A stretch of 64,000 bases of DNA, from contig NZ_SSYB01000004.1 of NCBI RefSeq assembly GCF_004917075.1, positions 118,780 through 182,779 of the forward strand, in the 5' to 3' direction. Positions 17,474-26,072 of this stretch are shown in pieces. The first letter of the stretch is position 1. Each line of letters begins with the position of its first letter. Origin of the DNA: Geomonas edaphica. Lineage in GTDB: Bacteria; Desulfobacterota; Desulfuromonadia; Geobacterales; Geobacteraceae. A model generated the notes under the pieces. The model was not told where the DNA came from and did not search any database. It was given only the letters and a program-made list of their open reading frames with translations. The position numbers and the translations under genes were made by a program.

Positions 17474-18031
17474 ATGGGGATCATCGATCGGATCAAGGGA
17501 CGCATACAGGACCGGCTCAACGATCCCGCTTTCATGGGACTCATTCAGGAGCAGAGCCTGAAAGATCTCCTGGTCCGCCGTGAGTTCCGCATCACAGAAG
17601 AGTACCTGCAGCGCGAGTTCATGAAGAAGGCGCTCGACGACGAGCTCGTGGAGTTCAACCTCACCATCGGCGACGGCTACGGGGAGCTGTCCGGCAGGCT
17701 GAAAAAGCGGCTCGTCCCTTTCGCCATCCCGTTCTCGGTGAGCTTCACCATTGAGGGGCTCGAGTTCAGCGCCGCGCGCAAGTGCGTCTTCCTGAAACTG
17801 GGACCGGTAGCACCGCTGGACCTCGAGTGGCTCACCAGGAAGGTGGTGGAACGGATTCCGTTCATGAGCCTGTCCGGTGAGATGCTTGTCTGCGATTTGA
17901 ACCGGGTGCCCCGCCTCGCCGAGCTTTTCGCCCAGCGGGTCAAGGGGATCAGCATCTGGGATTACATTACATTGAAAGAGCTCTGGCTTAAGCGGGGCGA
18001 AATAGGAGGAAGGGTGGGGGTGGTTTTATGA
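17474..18031 (+). CDS. Conserved-looking protein of unknown function
   Basis: 185 aa, no signal peptide. N-terminal amphipathic [20 protein letters not shown], a [25 protein letters not shown] beta-rich centre resembling lipid- or membrane-associated sandwich proteins, and a C-terminal [15 protein letters not shown] helix. It starts 3 bases after the U32 gene and its stop overlaps the Hsp33 start by four bases (ATGA), so all three are one operon. I do not recognise a family; a role linked to protein or RNA quality control is only suggested by context. Confidence 0.75.
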   Translation: MGIIDRIKGRIQDRLNDPAFMGLIQEQSLKDLLVRREFRITEEYLQREFMKKALDDELVEFNLTIGDGYGELSGRLKKRLVPFAIPFSVSFTIEGLEFSAARKCVFLKLGPVAPLDLEWLTRKVVERIPFMSLSGEMLVCDLNRVPRLAELFAQRVKGISIWDYITLKELWLKRGEIGGRVGVVL

Positions 18032-18903
18032 CGGATTATCTGGTACGGGCCATGGCCAAATCGGGGACGGTAAGGGCGTTGACCTGTGTCACAACGGCAA
18101 CCGTGAGTGAGGTCTGCCATCGTCACGGCACGCTTCCCACGGCCACCGCCGCCCTTGGGCGTGCGCTCACCGCGGGTGCCATGATGGGAGCGCTGATGAA
18201 GACCGGACAACGGGTCGCACTGCGCTTCGAAGGTAACGGCCCCCTCAAGAAGATCGTCATAGAGGCTGACGCGAACGGCAGCGTGCGCGGCTATGTGGGC
18301 GACCCGCAGGTGCACCTGCTCCGTCCCGATGGGGCGCTCGACGTCCCCAACGCCCTCGGTCGCGCCGGGTTCATCACCGTTGCCAAGGACCTGGGTCTCA
18401 AGGAGCCGTACCGCGGCATGGTGCAGCTCTACACGGGCGGCATCGCCGAAGACCTGGCGCTTTACCTCGTGGAGTCCGAACAGATCCCGTCCGCCGTCGG
18501 CATCGCCGAGTTCATCGAACAGGACGGCGAGGTCGCCGCATGTGGCGGCTTCCTGATCCAGGCCATCCCCCCCATCGATCCGCTGGTGATCGAGGAACTG
18601 ATGACCAGGATCGAGCAGCTCCCTCCGTTGAGCGACTTGCTGCAACAGGGAAAGACCCCGGAGGAGATCATGGCACTGCTTCTCGCCGGGATCGACTATG
18701 AGATCCTTGAGAAGCGCGCCGTCGGCTTCGCCTGCAGCTGTGGCCGCGAGCGCATCGAGCGCGTGCTCATCTCCATGGGGAAGAAGGAACTGTCCTCCAT
18801 GCTCGCCGAACAGCACGGCAGCGAGGTGACCTGCGAGTTCTGCGGCGAGAAATACACCTTCGCCGAGAGCGATCTGGAACGACTCATCAGCGAAATAGCC
18901 TGA
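18028..18903 (+). CDS. hslO: Redox-regulated chaperone Hsp33
   Basis: 291 aa. Hsp33 is a holdase activated by oxidation of a zinc-bound cysteine tetrad. Seen: N-terminal [18 protein letters not shown], the mid-domain [20 protein letters not shown], and the zinc motif C236-S-C238 ... C269-E-F-C272. Length and motif spacing are normal. It overlaps the preceding unknown gene by ATGA. In an anaerobe it would guard against transient oxygen exposure. Confidence 0.95.
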   Translation: MTDYLVRAMAKSGTVRALTCVTTATVSEVCHRHGTLPTATAALGRALTAGAMMGALMKTGQRVALRFEGNGPLKKIVIEADANGSVRGYVGDPQVHLLRPDGALDVPNALGRAGFITVAKDLGLKEPYRGMVQLYTGGIAEDLALYLVESEQIPSAVGIAEFIEQDGEVAACGGFLIQAIPPIDPLVIEELMTRIEQLPPLSDLLQQGKTPEEIMALLLAGIDYEILEKRAVGFACSCGRERIERVLISMGKKELSSMLAEQHGSEVTCEFCGEKYTFAESDLERLISEIA

Positions 18904-18908
18904 AAGCT

Positions 18909-19059
18909 TTAACGCAAAGGCGCGAAGGCGCGGAGACGCAAAGGGAACATCCTCACCTTCCGGGCCTTCTCCTGCCGTAGATTTCGGCCCGCAGGCGGGA
19001 GAGGGTCTCGGTGATAGCAGGTTTCCTTTGCGCCTTAGCGCCTCCGCGTCTTTGCGTTG
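18909..19059. repeat. Paired inverted CGCAAAG-type repeat, copy 3
   Basis: Left arm TTAACGCAAAGGCGCGAAGG.. and right arm ..CGCCTCCGCGTCTTTGCGTTGA, inverted, around an 80-bp centre that itself contains a CCTGCCG/CGGCCCGCAGG-type G/C palindrome. Fills the hslO-cyclase gap. Confidence 0.85.
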
Positions 19060-19140
19060 ATAGCCTTTCGGCTTCTCCTTTATTTTTGCGTTATACTTTC
19101 CCGGTGCCGCCACACATTAAATCGATCCGGGAGGTGCTCC

Positions 19141-19821
19141 ATGAGAATACACGACATCACCGTCGCCCTGTCCCCCGATCTCCCCACCTATCCCGGTGAT
19201 CCCCCCATGACCGTCGATCCTTGGCAACGCATCGCCAAGGGGGACGATGCTAACGTATCCCGCATCACCCTCGGGACCCACGCCGGAACACACATCGACC
19301 CCCCGCGCCACTTCAACGACACCGGCATAACGGTGGACGAAATCCCGCTCGACCTCCTGATCGGAAAGGCACTGGTCGTGGAGATCAAGGGGGTGAAGAG
19401 GATCGGGGCGGAGGAACTGGAGAAGGCGGGCGTGAAGGGGGTGGAACGTCTCCTGATCAAGACGGACAACTCCGCTTTTTGGGAAGACAAGGGGTTCCAC
19501 GAGGAGTTCACCGCGCTCACCGCGGAGGGTGCCCACTACCTGCACAAGCACAAGGTGAAACTGGTGGCGGTCGACTATCTCTCCGTCGAACCGATGGACG
19601 GCGACGGCGAAGTGCACCGGATCCTTTTAAACGGGGGCGTCCCGGTGATCGAAGGGGTGAACCTGACCGGAGTAGCACCGGGAGAATACCAGTTGATCTG
19701 TCTGCCGATGAAACTCAAGGACGGGGACGGGGCGCCGGTGCGGGCGCTTCTTGTAGGGAACCCCGCCGCGGCGTCGCAGACGGAATTCGATCCGCACACA
19801 AGCAGGTGGCCCCTTTCGTAG
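19141..19821 (+). CDS. Cyclase family protein (arylformamidase/KynB-like metal hydrolase)
   Basis: 226 aa from ATG 19141, preceded by GGGAGGTG. Seen: the cyclase metal-binding motif in LGTHAGTHIDPPRHF (HxGTHxDxPxH), then LLIKTDNSAFW and AVDYLSVEPMDG. Members include kynurenine formamidase and isatin hydrolase; with no kynurenine genes nearby the substrate cannot be named. Soluble, no signal peptide. Likely a stand-alone transcription unit ending in the terminator at 19843. Confidence 0.85.
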   Translation: MRIHDITVALSPDLPTYPGDPPMTVDPWQRIAKGDDANVSRITLGTHAGTHIDPPRHFNDTGITVDEIPLDLLIGKALVVEIKGVKRIGAEELEKAGVKGVERLLIKTDNSAFWEDKGFHEEFTALTAEGAHYLHKHKVKLVAVDYLSVEPMDGDGEVHRILLNGGVPVIEGVNLTGVAPGEYQLICLPMKLKDGDGAPVRALLVGNPAAASQTEFDPHTSRWPLS

Positions 19822-19842
19822 GAGGGTGGCCTAACGCAGGAT

Positions 19843-19873
19843 GAAGGGGGACCATTGGTCCCCCTTCGTGTTT
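19843..19873. terminator. Bidirectional terminator between cyclase and CxxC-repeat genes
   Basis: GAAGGGGGACCA pairs with TGGTCCCCCTTC, nearly perfect 12-bp stem, between two convergent genes. The T-run is modest (GTGTTT) on the plus strand. Confidence 0.75.
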
Positions 19874-19880
19874 CCGATAG

Positions 19881-20339
19881 TTACAGAGCCTTCTTCTTGC
19901 AGCACTCCTTCGGGGCCGGCTGGCCGGCCGACTGATCGGGCTGCTGCATCTTGGCGCATTTCGCGCAACCGGCGGCCGTGGAAGCAACCTCGGCCCCTTT
20001 CATTTTGGGGCACTTGTCGCACGCAGGCATGGTCGCGGCACCCTTCGGGCATTTGTCACACGCGGGCTTCGCAGCAGCACCCTTCAACGGGCAATTGGGG
20101 CACGGCGCCTCCTTGTCCATATTGGCCGCTTTCGGGCAGTTCGGACACGGAGCGGCGGCACCCTGCTCGATGGCGTCTGCCTTCGGGCAATTGGGGCAGG
20201 GAGCCTGCTGAGCCTCGGCCATCTTCGCGCACTTGTTGCAGCCCGGCTGCATCGTACCCTGCTGCTCACCCCATACCGCAAAAGCCCCGGCCACCAGCAA
20301 AACGACCGGCAACAGCACCAGCAAAATTCTCTTCTTCAT
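19881..20339 (-). CDS. Secreted cysteine-rich protein with seven CxxC motifs
   Basis: 152 aa. An N-terminal signal peptide or anchor (KKRILLVLLPVVLLVAGAFAVWG) is followed by seven evenly spread CxxC motifs: GCNKC, three PCPNC, two ACDKC and GCAKC, most followed by P/A-K, and a terminal ECCKKK. None has the His of a haem c motif (CxxCH), so this is not a cytochrome. Linkers are Ala/Gln/Pro-rich. A Cys-knuckle metal-binding or redox-buffer role in the periplasm or cell surface is inference. GGGAGG precedes the ATG. No family recognised. Confidence 0.8.
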   Translation of the reverse strand: MKKRILLVLLPVVLLVAGAFAVWGEQQGTMQPGCNKCAKMAEAQQAPCPNCPKADAIEQGAAAPCPNCPKAANMDKEAPCPNCPLKGAAAKPACDKCPKGAATMPACDKCPKMKGAEVASTAAGCAKCAKMQQPDQSAGQPAPKECCKKKAL

Positions 20340-20430
20340 GTAACCTCCCTTTTCTTATTCTTTCGCCTCAATGACTGAGGCTGTTCTTGCTTTAGTGACT
20401 CGAGCGGTCCGGGCGAATGATTATTCGCCC

Positions 20431-21330
20431 CTACCCCGCCGGCTGTTCCTGCTGTTCGAAGACGCCCTGCGGTGCTGCCGCTAGAAAATCCGCGTCGAGC
20501 GGCGCCACCGCCTCGATGACCTTCCCCTTGGGGCCGGTGAAGCGCATGGCCCGGCAGTGCAGCATCATGCGTGCGGCCGGAACGCCCCCGTAGCTCTCGT
20601 CCCCAATGATCGGGAAACCTGAGTGGGCGAGATGTACGCGGATCTGGTGCGTGCGACCGGTAAGCGGCTTCGCCTCGATGGCGCTCACACCGTTACCTTC
20701 ACCCAAAACGTAGAAGACGGTGCGGGCGGGTTTGCCCTTAAGCGACACACCGTAACGGAACTTGCTCACCTTATCGAGCGGCGCATCCACCTTCCAGCTC
20801 TGCTCGTCGGGAGACCCGGAAACCAGCGCCCAGTAGGTTTTCTGCACCTTCCCCTCCTTCAGGAGGTTCGAGATGAGGGTTGCCGCCTGCTTATGCTTGG
20901 GGAAAAACATGACGCCGCTCGTCCCGCGGTCCAGCCGGTGCACCACGCGGGAAGGATCGCGCAGGCCGATGCTCTTCATGTAGCACTCGACCGCGTACTC
21001 CACGGTTCCCTTCAACTGGTACGGGGTGCGCTGGCTGTTGAAACCGACCCCTTTGTACACGGCAATAAAGTCCTTGTCCTCGTAGAGCAGCTCGTGCTTT
21101 TGATAGACGAGATCGATGCAGCGCTCGGCATCCATGAGCCCCAGGGCAAGCTCCTCCCCTTCCTTCACCTGGCGCGACGCCACGCGGACCAGCGTCTGGT
21201 TCAGGTTGCAGCCGCCCCAGTCTATGACGCGGCGGATCTCCCCCTTGGAGAGTTGCGGGAAAATCGCCTTCGCGGCGTCGTCGAGCCTCAGCCCGGCCTG
21301 TTCAGCATCTATGCGTGCGGTAAGTATCAT
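20431..21330 (-). CDS. RluA-family RNA pseudouridine synthase
   Basis: 299 aa. Seen: N-terminal S4-like part (DAEQAGLRLDDAAKAIFPQLSKGEIRRVI), catalytic motif RVVHRLDRGTSGV with Asp134, KTYWALVSG, and RTHQIRVHLAHSGFPIIGDESYGG. It isomerises uridine to pseudouridine in rRNA or tRNA; the target cannot be told from sequence (RluC/D-like). Its ATG overlaps the stop of the upstream NUDIX gene by four bases. Confidence 0.92.
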   Translation of the reverse strand: MILTARIDAEQAGLRLDDAAKAIFPQLSKGEIRRVIDWGGCNLNQTLVRVASRQVKEGEELALGLMDAERCIDLVYQKHELLYEDKDFIAVYKGVGFNSQRTPYQLKGTVEYAVECYMKSIGLRDPSRVVHRLDRGTSGVMFFPKHKQAATLISNLLKEGKVQKTYWALVSGSPDEQSWKVDAPLDKVSKFRYGVSLKGKPARTVFYVLGEGNGVSAIEAKPLTGRTHQIRVHLAHSGFPIIGDESYGGVPAARMMLHCRAMRFTGPKGKVIEAVAPLDADFLAAAPQGVFEQQEQPAG

Positions 21331-21848
21331 GCGATATGTCTCTGGGCGCGCAGCAGCGCGGCTATGGTTTTTCCGTCGGTGATACGGCCGTCCGCCGCCA
21401 TCGCCACGGCTTCGGCAAAGGGGACCTTCTCGCAGGAGATCTCCTCGTAATCCTCGGGCTCGGCGTCACCCTGGGTAAGACCGGTGGCGAGGTAGAGGTG
21501 GATCTTCTCGTCGAACACCCCGGGGGATGGGTGCAAAAGGCCGAGCGATATCAGCTTCTCCGCCTTGAGCCCCGTCTCCTCGATGAGCTCGCGCTCCGCG
21601 CACAGCTGCGGGTCCTCTCCTTTGGAAAGTCGCCCGGCGGGGATCTCCAGCAGGAAGTCCCCCACCGCGGGACGCAACTGGCGGATAAGCGTGATGCAGC
21701 CGTCGTCGTGTAACGCGAGAACGGCCGCGCCCCCGGGATGGCGCACGACCTGATAGGTGTACCACCCCTGGCTGCCGATCAGGACGTCCATCTGCTCGAC
21801 ATCCACAACGAGGCCGGTAAAAATTAGGGATCGGTTCTTGGTTTCCAT
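21327..21848 (-). CDS. NUDIX hydrolase, ADP-ribose pyrophosphatase-like
   Basis: 173 aa from ATG 21848 (GGGGGTGA upstream). Seen: complete Nudix box beginning GRLSKGE and ending RELIEETGL, preceded by IRQLRPAVGDFLLEIPAG and followed by HPSPGVFDEKIHLYLA, the pattern of ADP-ribose pyrophosphatases (NudF type). It likely cleaves ADP-ribose or related nucleoside diphosphate sugars. Overlaps the pseudouridine synthase gene by ATGA. Confidence 0.9.
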   Translation of the reverse strand: METKNRSLIFTGLVVDVEQMDVLIGSQGWYTYQVVRHPGGAAVLALHDDGCITLIRQLRPAVGDFLLEIPAGRLSKGEDPQLCAERELIEETGLKAEKLISLGLLHPSPGVFDEKIHLYLATGLTQGDAEPEDYEEISCEKVPFAEAVAMAADGRITDGKTIAALLRAQRHIA

Positions 21849-22038
21849 GGTCACCCCCGGAAGATACATACCATTTCCCCGGTATTTTGGCCACGCAGAA
21901 ATTGTGAGCGAGCGGCGGGACTTTTGTTGCGGGCACCGCTGTCACTTCCCGAGTGCTTCGATGGAAGAAACGGTGGATAATATCTTGGGCATCTGCTATC
22001 CTTTGGGCTTTATCCAACAATATCAAGGAGAATAGAAA

Positions 22039-22491
22039 ATGGCACAAGCTAAAGAAGGGGACCGCGTAAAGGTTCATTATACCGGCAGGCTCGACGACGG
22101 CACCGTGTTCGACAGCTCCGAGTGCGGCGAGGGCGAGTGCGGCCACGACCACGGCCCGTTCGAGTTCACCGTCGGCGCCGGCCAGGTCATTCCGGGCTTC
22201 GACGCAGGCGTTAAAGGGCTCGCCGTCGGCGAGAGCAAGACCATTCACATCCCGGTCGACGAGGCATACGGCGAGAGGATGGAAGAGATGATCGCGGTTG
22301 TGCCGCGCACCGAGCTTCCGCCGGAAATGAATCCTGAAGTGGGGCAGCAGCTCGAAGTCACCCAGCAGGACGGCCAGATCTTCAACGTCATAGTAACCGA
22401 GGTGACCGACGAATCGATCACCATCGACGCCAACCACCCGCTGGCAGGCCAGGCGCTCAACTTCGACCTCAAGCTGGTTGAGATCCTCTAG
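22039..22491 (+). CDS. FKBP-type peptidyl-prolyl isomerase (SlyD/SlpA-like)
   Basis: 150 aa. Seen: GDRVKVHYTGRLDDGTVFDSS, then an inserted ECGEGECGHDHGPFEF, FTVGAGQVIPGFDAGVKGLAVGESK (FKBP core), and the IF-domain segment PVDEAYGERMEEMIAVVPRTELP typical of SlyD-type enzymes. Unlike E. coli SlyD, no long His/Cys-rich tail is present; the short CGEGECGHDH loop could bind metal. Cytosolic foldase. AAGGAG lies upstream of the ATG. Confidence 0.9.
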   Translation: MAQAKEGDRVKVHYTGRLDDGTVFDSSECGEGECGHDHGPFEFTVGAGQVIPGFDAGVKGLAVGESKTIHIPVDEAYGERMEEMIAVVPRTELPPEMNPEVGQQLEVTQQDGQIFNVIVTEVTDESITIDANHPLAGQALNFDLKLVEIL

Positions 22492-22510
22492 ACCTCACCG
22501 CCCAGGCAAT

Positions 22511-22547
22511 AAAAATCCCCTCCCCGTTACGAGGAGGGGATTTTTTT
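22511..22547. terminator. Bidirectional intrinsic terminator
   Basis: AAAAATCCCCTCC pairs with GGAGGGGATTTTT and is followed by more Ts; it lies between the convergent FKBP and ferritin-like genes and works on both strands. Confidence 0.93.
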
Positions 22548-22569
22548 ATCCCGTTTGTCCCGATGCCGT

Positions 22570-23046
22570 CTAGTTTTCAGGCATGAAGTGCTGCTCGTAA
22601 AGGTCCTCGAGTTCCTGCAGGTGGCGGGACTCGTCGGCGAGCATCTTCTTGAAGAGCACCGCCATAGGCGCCCCTTCGCAACCGCGGGACATCCTGTCGT
22701 AGAAATCGATGGAGCCCTTCTCCAGGTGGATGGCATAGGCCAGGGCATCGCGTGCGGTCGATCCGGAGTGGAGGTCCTTTTTCGGCAGGACGTAGCCAAG
22801 GTTCATGGTCGGCACCGGCTGTTGCAACCCTTCCCCCCCCTTCATCTCGCCTTCCACCAGCGCCTTTTCCAACTGGTGCTTATGCTCCAGCTCGTCGAAC
22901 GCCGCTTCCTTGATGATCTGGCGCGCAGCCTTGTCTTTCACGACTTTCAGTGCGGCAAGATACGCACGGTACCCTTCGTTCTCCATCTGGGCGGCCATTT
23001 CTATCGCTGCTTCGAATGTGTAACAGACATCACCTTGCTCAGCCAT
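22570..23046 (-). CDS. Ferritin-like diiron protein (rubrerythrin/YciF-type four-helix bundle)
   Basis: 158 aa from ATG 23046 (AGGAGA upstream). Seen: helix 1 EAAIEMAAQMENEGYRAY, helix 2 AAFDELEHKHQLEKAL, helix 3 DALAYAIHLEKGSIDFYDRMS and helix 4 LADESRHLQELEDLYEQH: two E and two ExxH-type pairs for a diiron site. No C-terminal rubredoxin CxxC domain is present, so it is an erythrin-like short form. Probably peroxide detoxification or iron handling. Confidence 0.87.
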   Translation of the reverse strand: MAEQGDVCYTFEAAIEMAAQMENEGYRAYLAALKVVKDKAARQIIKEAAFDELEHKHQLEKALVEGEMKGGEGLQQPVPTMNLGYVLPKKDLHSGSTARDALAYAIHLEKGSIDFYDRMSRGCEGAPMAVLFKKMLADESRHLQELEDLYEQHFMPEN

Positions 23047-23228
23047 GGACGGTCTCCTGTAGCGTTTGTTTGTGAAAGGCTTTTTAACACAAGAAGCTCC
23101 GAAGCACAAGATCTTGTATACACTTTCCCCACTAAAATGGAGATTGGGGAAAGAGCTGTTACACTAACGACGGTATTATGACTTTGAAAAGGGGAGCCTA
23201 CAGCACTGTTCCCCGTACCGGAGGGCAT

Positions 23229-24116
23229 ATGTTGATCTTTTTGACTGGCGGTACCGGCTTCATCGGCGGACACGTCCGGGAGGCGCTGCTAGAGCGCGGG
23301 CACAGCATCCGGCTTCTCGTGCACCGTAGAAGTCCCGCCGCCGTCGAACCCGGTGTCGAGGAGATCGAGGGGGACGTGACGCGTCCCGAGACCTACGAGG
23401 ATGCGGTGCGCGGCTGCGACGCCACGATAAACCTGGTCGGCATCATCCGGGAGTTCCCCGGGCGCGGTATCACCTTCCAGCGCCTTCACGTCGAGGCCAC
23501 CCGCAACGTCATAGCCGCAGCAAAAAAGGCGAAGGTGCACCGCCACCTGCAGATGTCCGCCCTCGGCACGCATGCCGACAGCACCGCCCGCTATTTCAAG
23601 AGCAAGCACGAAGCGGAAGAAGAGGTCCGCCGCTCAGGACTCGACTACACCATCTTCCGTCCTTCCATCGTCTTCGGCCCGAAGGACGACTTCATCAACA
23701 AGCTCGCGGGATACCTGCGCAGTTTTCCCGCCATGCCGGTGATCGGCGACGGCGAATACCAGTTGCAGCCCATCGCCGCCGACGACGTCGCCCGTTGCTT
23801 CGCCAATGCCCTTGAGCGTCCCGACACCGTGGGGCAGGAGTACGACCTCTGTGGTCCGGACCGCTACACCTATAACCAGCTTCTGGACACCATCGGCAAG
23901 GTGATGGGGAAAAGTCACGTCGCCAAGATAAACAACCCGCTCCCCCTCATGCGTCTCATCGTCCCCTTCTTCGAGGGGTTCTCCTTTTTTCCCGTCACCT
24001 CCGACCAGATCGCCATGCTCGTGCAAGGAAGCACCTGCGACGGCAGCTGGCGCAGCACCTTCAACTTCGAGCCGATAAGATTCGAACCCGGCATCCGCAG
24101 TTACCTAAGGCCATAG
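23229..24116 (+). CDS. NAD(P)-binding epimerase-like protein (NDUFA9/atypical SDR type)
   Basis: 295 aa from ATG 23229, with GGAGGG upstream. Seen: Rossmann loop [81 protein letters not shown]. The Tyr-x3-Lys is replaced by YFKSKHEAE, as in the complex I NDUFA9-like branch of atypical short-chain dehydrogenases. Often annotated as complex I NDUFA9 subunit family protein. Function in bacteria is unsettled; quinone or lipid-linked roles are proposed. Confidence 0.85.
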
Positions 24117-24205
24117 CCCCCTCAGGCCCTCTTTAGCCCTCTCCGCTTCCCTCCTTCACAGGAGCGTCTTCGAAAAGAGCGGGCGAGCATTGAGTACGAC
24201 CTCCC

Positions 24206-24280
24206 CACGAAGCACTGCATGCCCCCTCAGGTCCCCCCCTTTGCGAAGGGGGGACAGGGGGGATTTGCTTCTTGCGCCTC
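24206..24280. repeat. Interspersed GC-rich palindrome, family P, copy 2
   Basis: CACGAAGCACTGCATG flank followed by the palindrome CCCCCCTTTGCGAAGGGGGG and an ACAGGGGGGATTTGC extension. Lies in the 262-bp gap upstream of nikR. Confidence 0.8.
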
Positions 24281-24319
24281 TCCTGTCACCCCAGTCCCGT
24301 CCCATAACTCCGCCGCATC

Positions 24320-24348
24320 TTTACTCCGCAGCCCCTTTCACGTATAGT
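24320..24348 (+). promoter_or_regulatory. Candidate sigma-70 promoter of nikR
   Basis: TTTACT, 17-bp spacer, TATAGT, 30 bases upstream of the nikR ATG. No obvious NikR operator (GTATGA-N16-TCATAC type) is visible next to it. Confidence 0.6.
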
Positions 24349-24378
24349 GAGTCACCCTCATCAAGGAGAGTGCAACGC

Positions 24379-24798
24379 ATGGGCGAGACTGTAAGATTCG
24401 GCATTTCCATGGACGACCAACTGCTGGAGAGCTTCGACCGGCTCATCGAACAAAAAGGTTACGCCAACCGCTCCGAGGCGATCCGCGACCTGATCAGGGC
24501 CGCCCAAGTCGAACTCGATTGGGAGGAAGGCGAAAAGGAAGGGGTCGGAACCGTTACCCTGGTTTACAACCATCACGTGCGCGACCTCTCCGACAAGCTG
24601 ACCGAGCACCAGCACGCGCACCACGACCAGATCATCTCCGCCCTGCACGTCCATCTTGACGCCCACAACTGCCTGGAGGTCCTGGTGGTCCGCGGCAAGG
24701 CCCGTGACGTGCGCAGGATCGCCGACGAGCTGATCGGCGTGAAAGGCGTGAAACACGGCAAGCTCGTCATGACCACCACCGGAGAGGGCCTTCACTGA
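24379..24798 (+). CDS. nikR: Nickel-responsive transcriptional regulator NikR
   Basis: 139 aa. Ribbon-helix-helix DNA-binding domain at the N-terminus ([38 protein letters not shown]) and a C-terminal ACT-like nickel-binding domain. Nickel ligands match E. coli NikR with an offset of three: H79, H90, H92 and C98 in [16 protein letters not shown]. It would repress nickel uptake genes, none of which are in this window. ATG 24379 has AAGGAGA upstream. Confidence 0.94.
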
Positions 24799-24806
24799 GA
24801 CTATAG

Positions 24807-24845
24807 CTCCCCTCGCCCCCCGGGAGAGGGGCCGGGGGTGAGGGC
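24807..24845. repeat. Interspersed palindrome, family G, copy 2
   Basis: Near-identical to the element at 1289-1325 (CCCTCGCCC..GGGAGAGGGGCCGGGGGTGAGGGC), here between nikR and tadA. Confidence 0.8.
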
Positions 24846-24896
24846 GAAGCCACTGGGGAAGCATTCGGAAGCAGAAAAGGTTTGCAAAAAGGACGC

Positions 24897-25388
24897 ATGA
24901 GCAAGAAAGACGACCACTACTGGATGGGCAAGGCCCTAGAGCAGGCGGGCAAAGCGGAATCGATAGGCGAAGTCCCCATCGGCGCCGTCATCGTGAAGGA
25001 TGGCGCCATTATCGCGCGCGGACACAACCTGCGCGAGAGCAAGCAGGATCCCTCGGCACACGCCGAGATGATCGCCATACGCAAGGCCGCCAAGAAACTC
25101 GGCAGCTGGCGCCTCACCGGCGCGACCCTCTACGTCACCCTCGAACCCTGCACCATGTGCATGGGGGCCATCATCCTTTCCCGGATCGACCGTGTCGTCT
25201 TCGGAAGCTACGACCCCAAGGGAGGGGCAGCCGGCTCCCTCTTTGATTTTTCCGACGACAAACGGCTGAACCACAGCGTGGTCCTCACCCCCGGCGTCCG
25301 CGGGGAAGAGACATCAACTATTCTCTCCAGTTTTTTCGCGAAGTTGCGTGCACAGAAGAAAAAGGAGAAAGGCATCCCTGCCTGCTGA
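24897..25388 (+). CDS. tadA: tRNA-specific adenosine deaminase TadA
   Basis: 163 aa. Deaminates A34 to inosine in tRNA-Arg(ACG). Seen: zinc/catalytic H55-A-E57, P84-C85-T-M-C88, and GAAGSLFDFSDDKRLNH. The ATG at 24897 has AAGGA seven bases upstream; an in-frame ATG five codons earlier lacks one. Followed closely by a small unknown gene and tRNA-Ser. Confidence 0.93.
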   Translation: MSKKDDHYWMGKALEQAGKAESIGEVPIGAVIVKDGAIIARGHNLRESKQDPSAHAEMIAIRKAAKKLGSWRLTGATLYVTLEPCTMCMGAIILSRIDRVVFGSYDPKGGAAGSLFDFSDDKRLNHSVVLTPGVRGEETSTILSSFFAKLRAQKKKEKGIPAC

Positions 25389-25468
25389 GAAAATAAATCT
25401 AAATCTTTAGTGCAGTTGAGCCGAAACTTAGAGCATTGATATATTTTCACTCGCTCTGAGAGGGGCTT

Positions 25469-25729
25469 ATGCAACTAGAAGAAATCACCCCCGACTCCAT
25501 TATGGCGACCCATCACGAGATCTCACGGCTGGCCGCCTATACGGAAGAACTCCTGCAGGGGACAATTGCGTCCGAGGAGCACGCCCGATACAAGCTGACC
25601 GCCGTGCTGCGGGTCTACAGCGAGCTTGGGCTCATCTGGCGCATTCTGTCCGAGATAGACACGAGAGGCGTACTCACAAAGACCCAGCGTCAGTATCTGC
25701 AAGACTTTTACGCTGGCCTCACATACTGA
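25469..25729 (+). CDS. Small protein of unknown function
   Basis: 86 aa, entirely helical-looking (EEITPDSIMATHHEISRLAAYTEELLQ, then a GVLTKTQRQYLQDFYAGLTY tail), acidic, no signal peptide or cysteines. GAGGGGC is upstream of the ATG. Not recognised. It stands alone between tadA and tRNA-Ser. Confidence 0.6.
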   Translation: MQLEEITPDSIMATHHEISRLAAYTEELLQGTIASEEHARYKLTAVLRVYSELGLIWRILSEIDTRGVLTKTQRQYLQDFYAGLTY

Positions 25730-25749
25730 TGAGGGGTACCAAACAGGGC

Positions 25750-25778
25750 TTGAATTTCTGTTTGGAATAAGGTATATC
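25750..25778 (+). promoter_or_regulatory. Candidate tRNA-Ser promoter
   Basis: TTGAAT, 17-bp spacer, TATATC, ending 42 bases before the mature 5' end of tRNA-Ser. Confidence 0.6.
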
Positions 25779-25820
25779 TTTCTGCTCCGACGAACACGAG
25801 TCGTCCGAAAGAGCATATCC

Positions 25821-25908
25821 GGAGAGATGTCCGAGTGGTCGATGGTGCCTGACTCGAAATCAGGTGTACCGAAAGGTACCTAGGGTTCGAATCCCTATCT
25901 CTCCGCCA
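25821..25908 (+). tRNA. tRNA-Ser (anticodon CGA)
   Basis: 88 nt with CCA encoded. Acceptor GGAGAGA pairs with TCTCTCC; anticodon stem CCTGA/TCAGG encloses CT-CGA-AA; a variable arm (GTACC-GAAA-GGTAC) marks a class II tRNA; T arm AGGGTTCGAATCCCT. The CGA anticodon reads UCG serine codons. Confidence 0.95.
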
Positions 25909-25914
25909 ACTTAC

Positions 25915-25945
25915 AAAAAGGCCAGTCATGATGACTGGCCTTTTT
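25915..25945 (+). terminator. Intrinsic terminator after tRNA-Ser
   Basis: AAAAAGGCCAGTCA pairs with TGACTGGCCTTTTT, a near-perfect stem with a T-run, seven bases past the tRNA. Confidence 0.95.
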
Positions 25946-26072
25946 GTCGTTTTATGTAGCAGATATGTACAAGCGGTTGAAGAGAGCTGCCGTGACGGGG
26001 TTCACTCCCCCATCTCTTCGTGGTCATTTCTTCCGCGCTTCGCGATGCGCCGCCAGGTCGAAGAAGCCGCTC

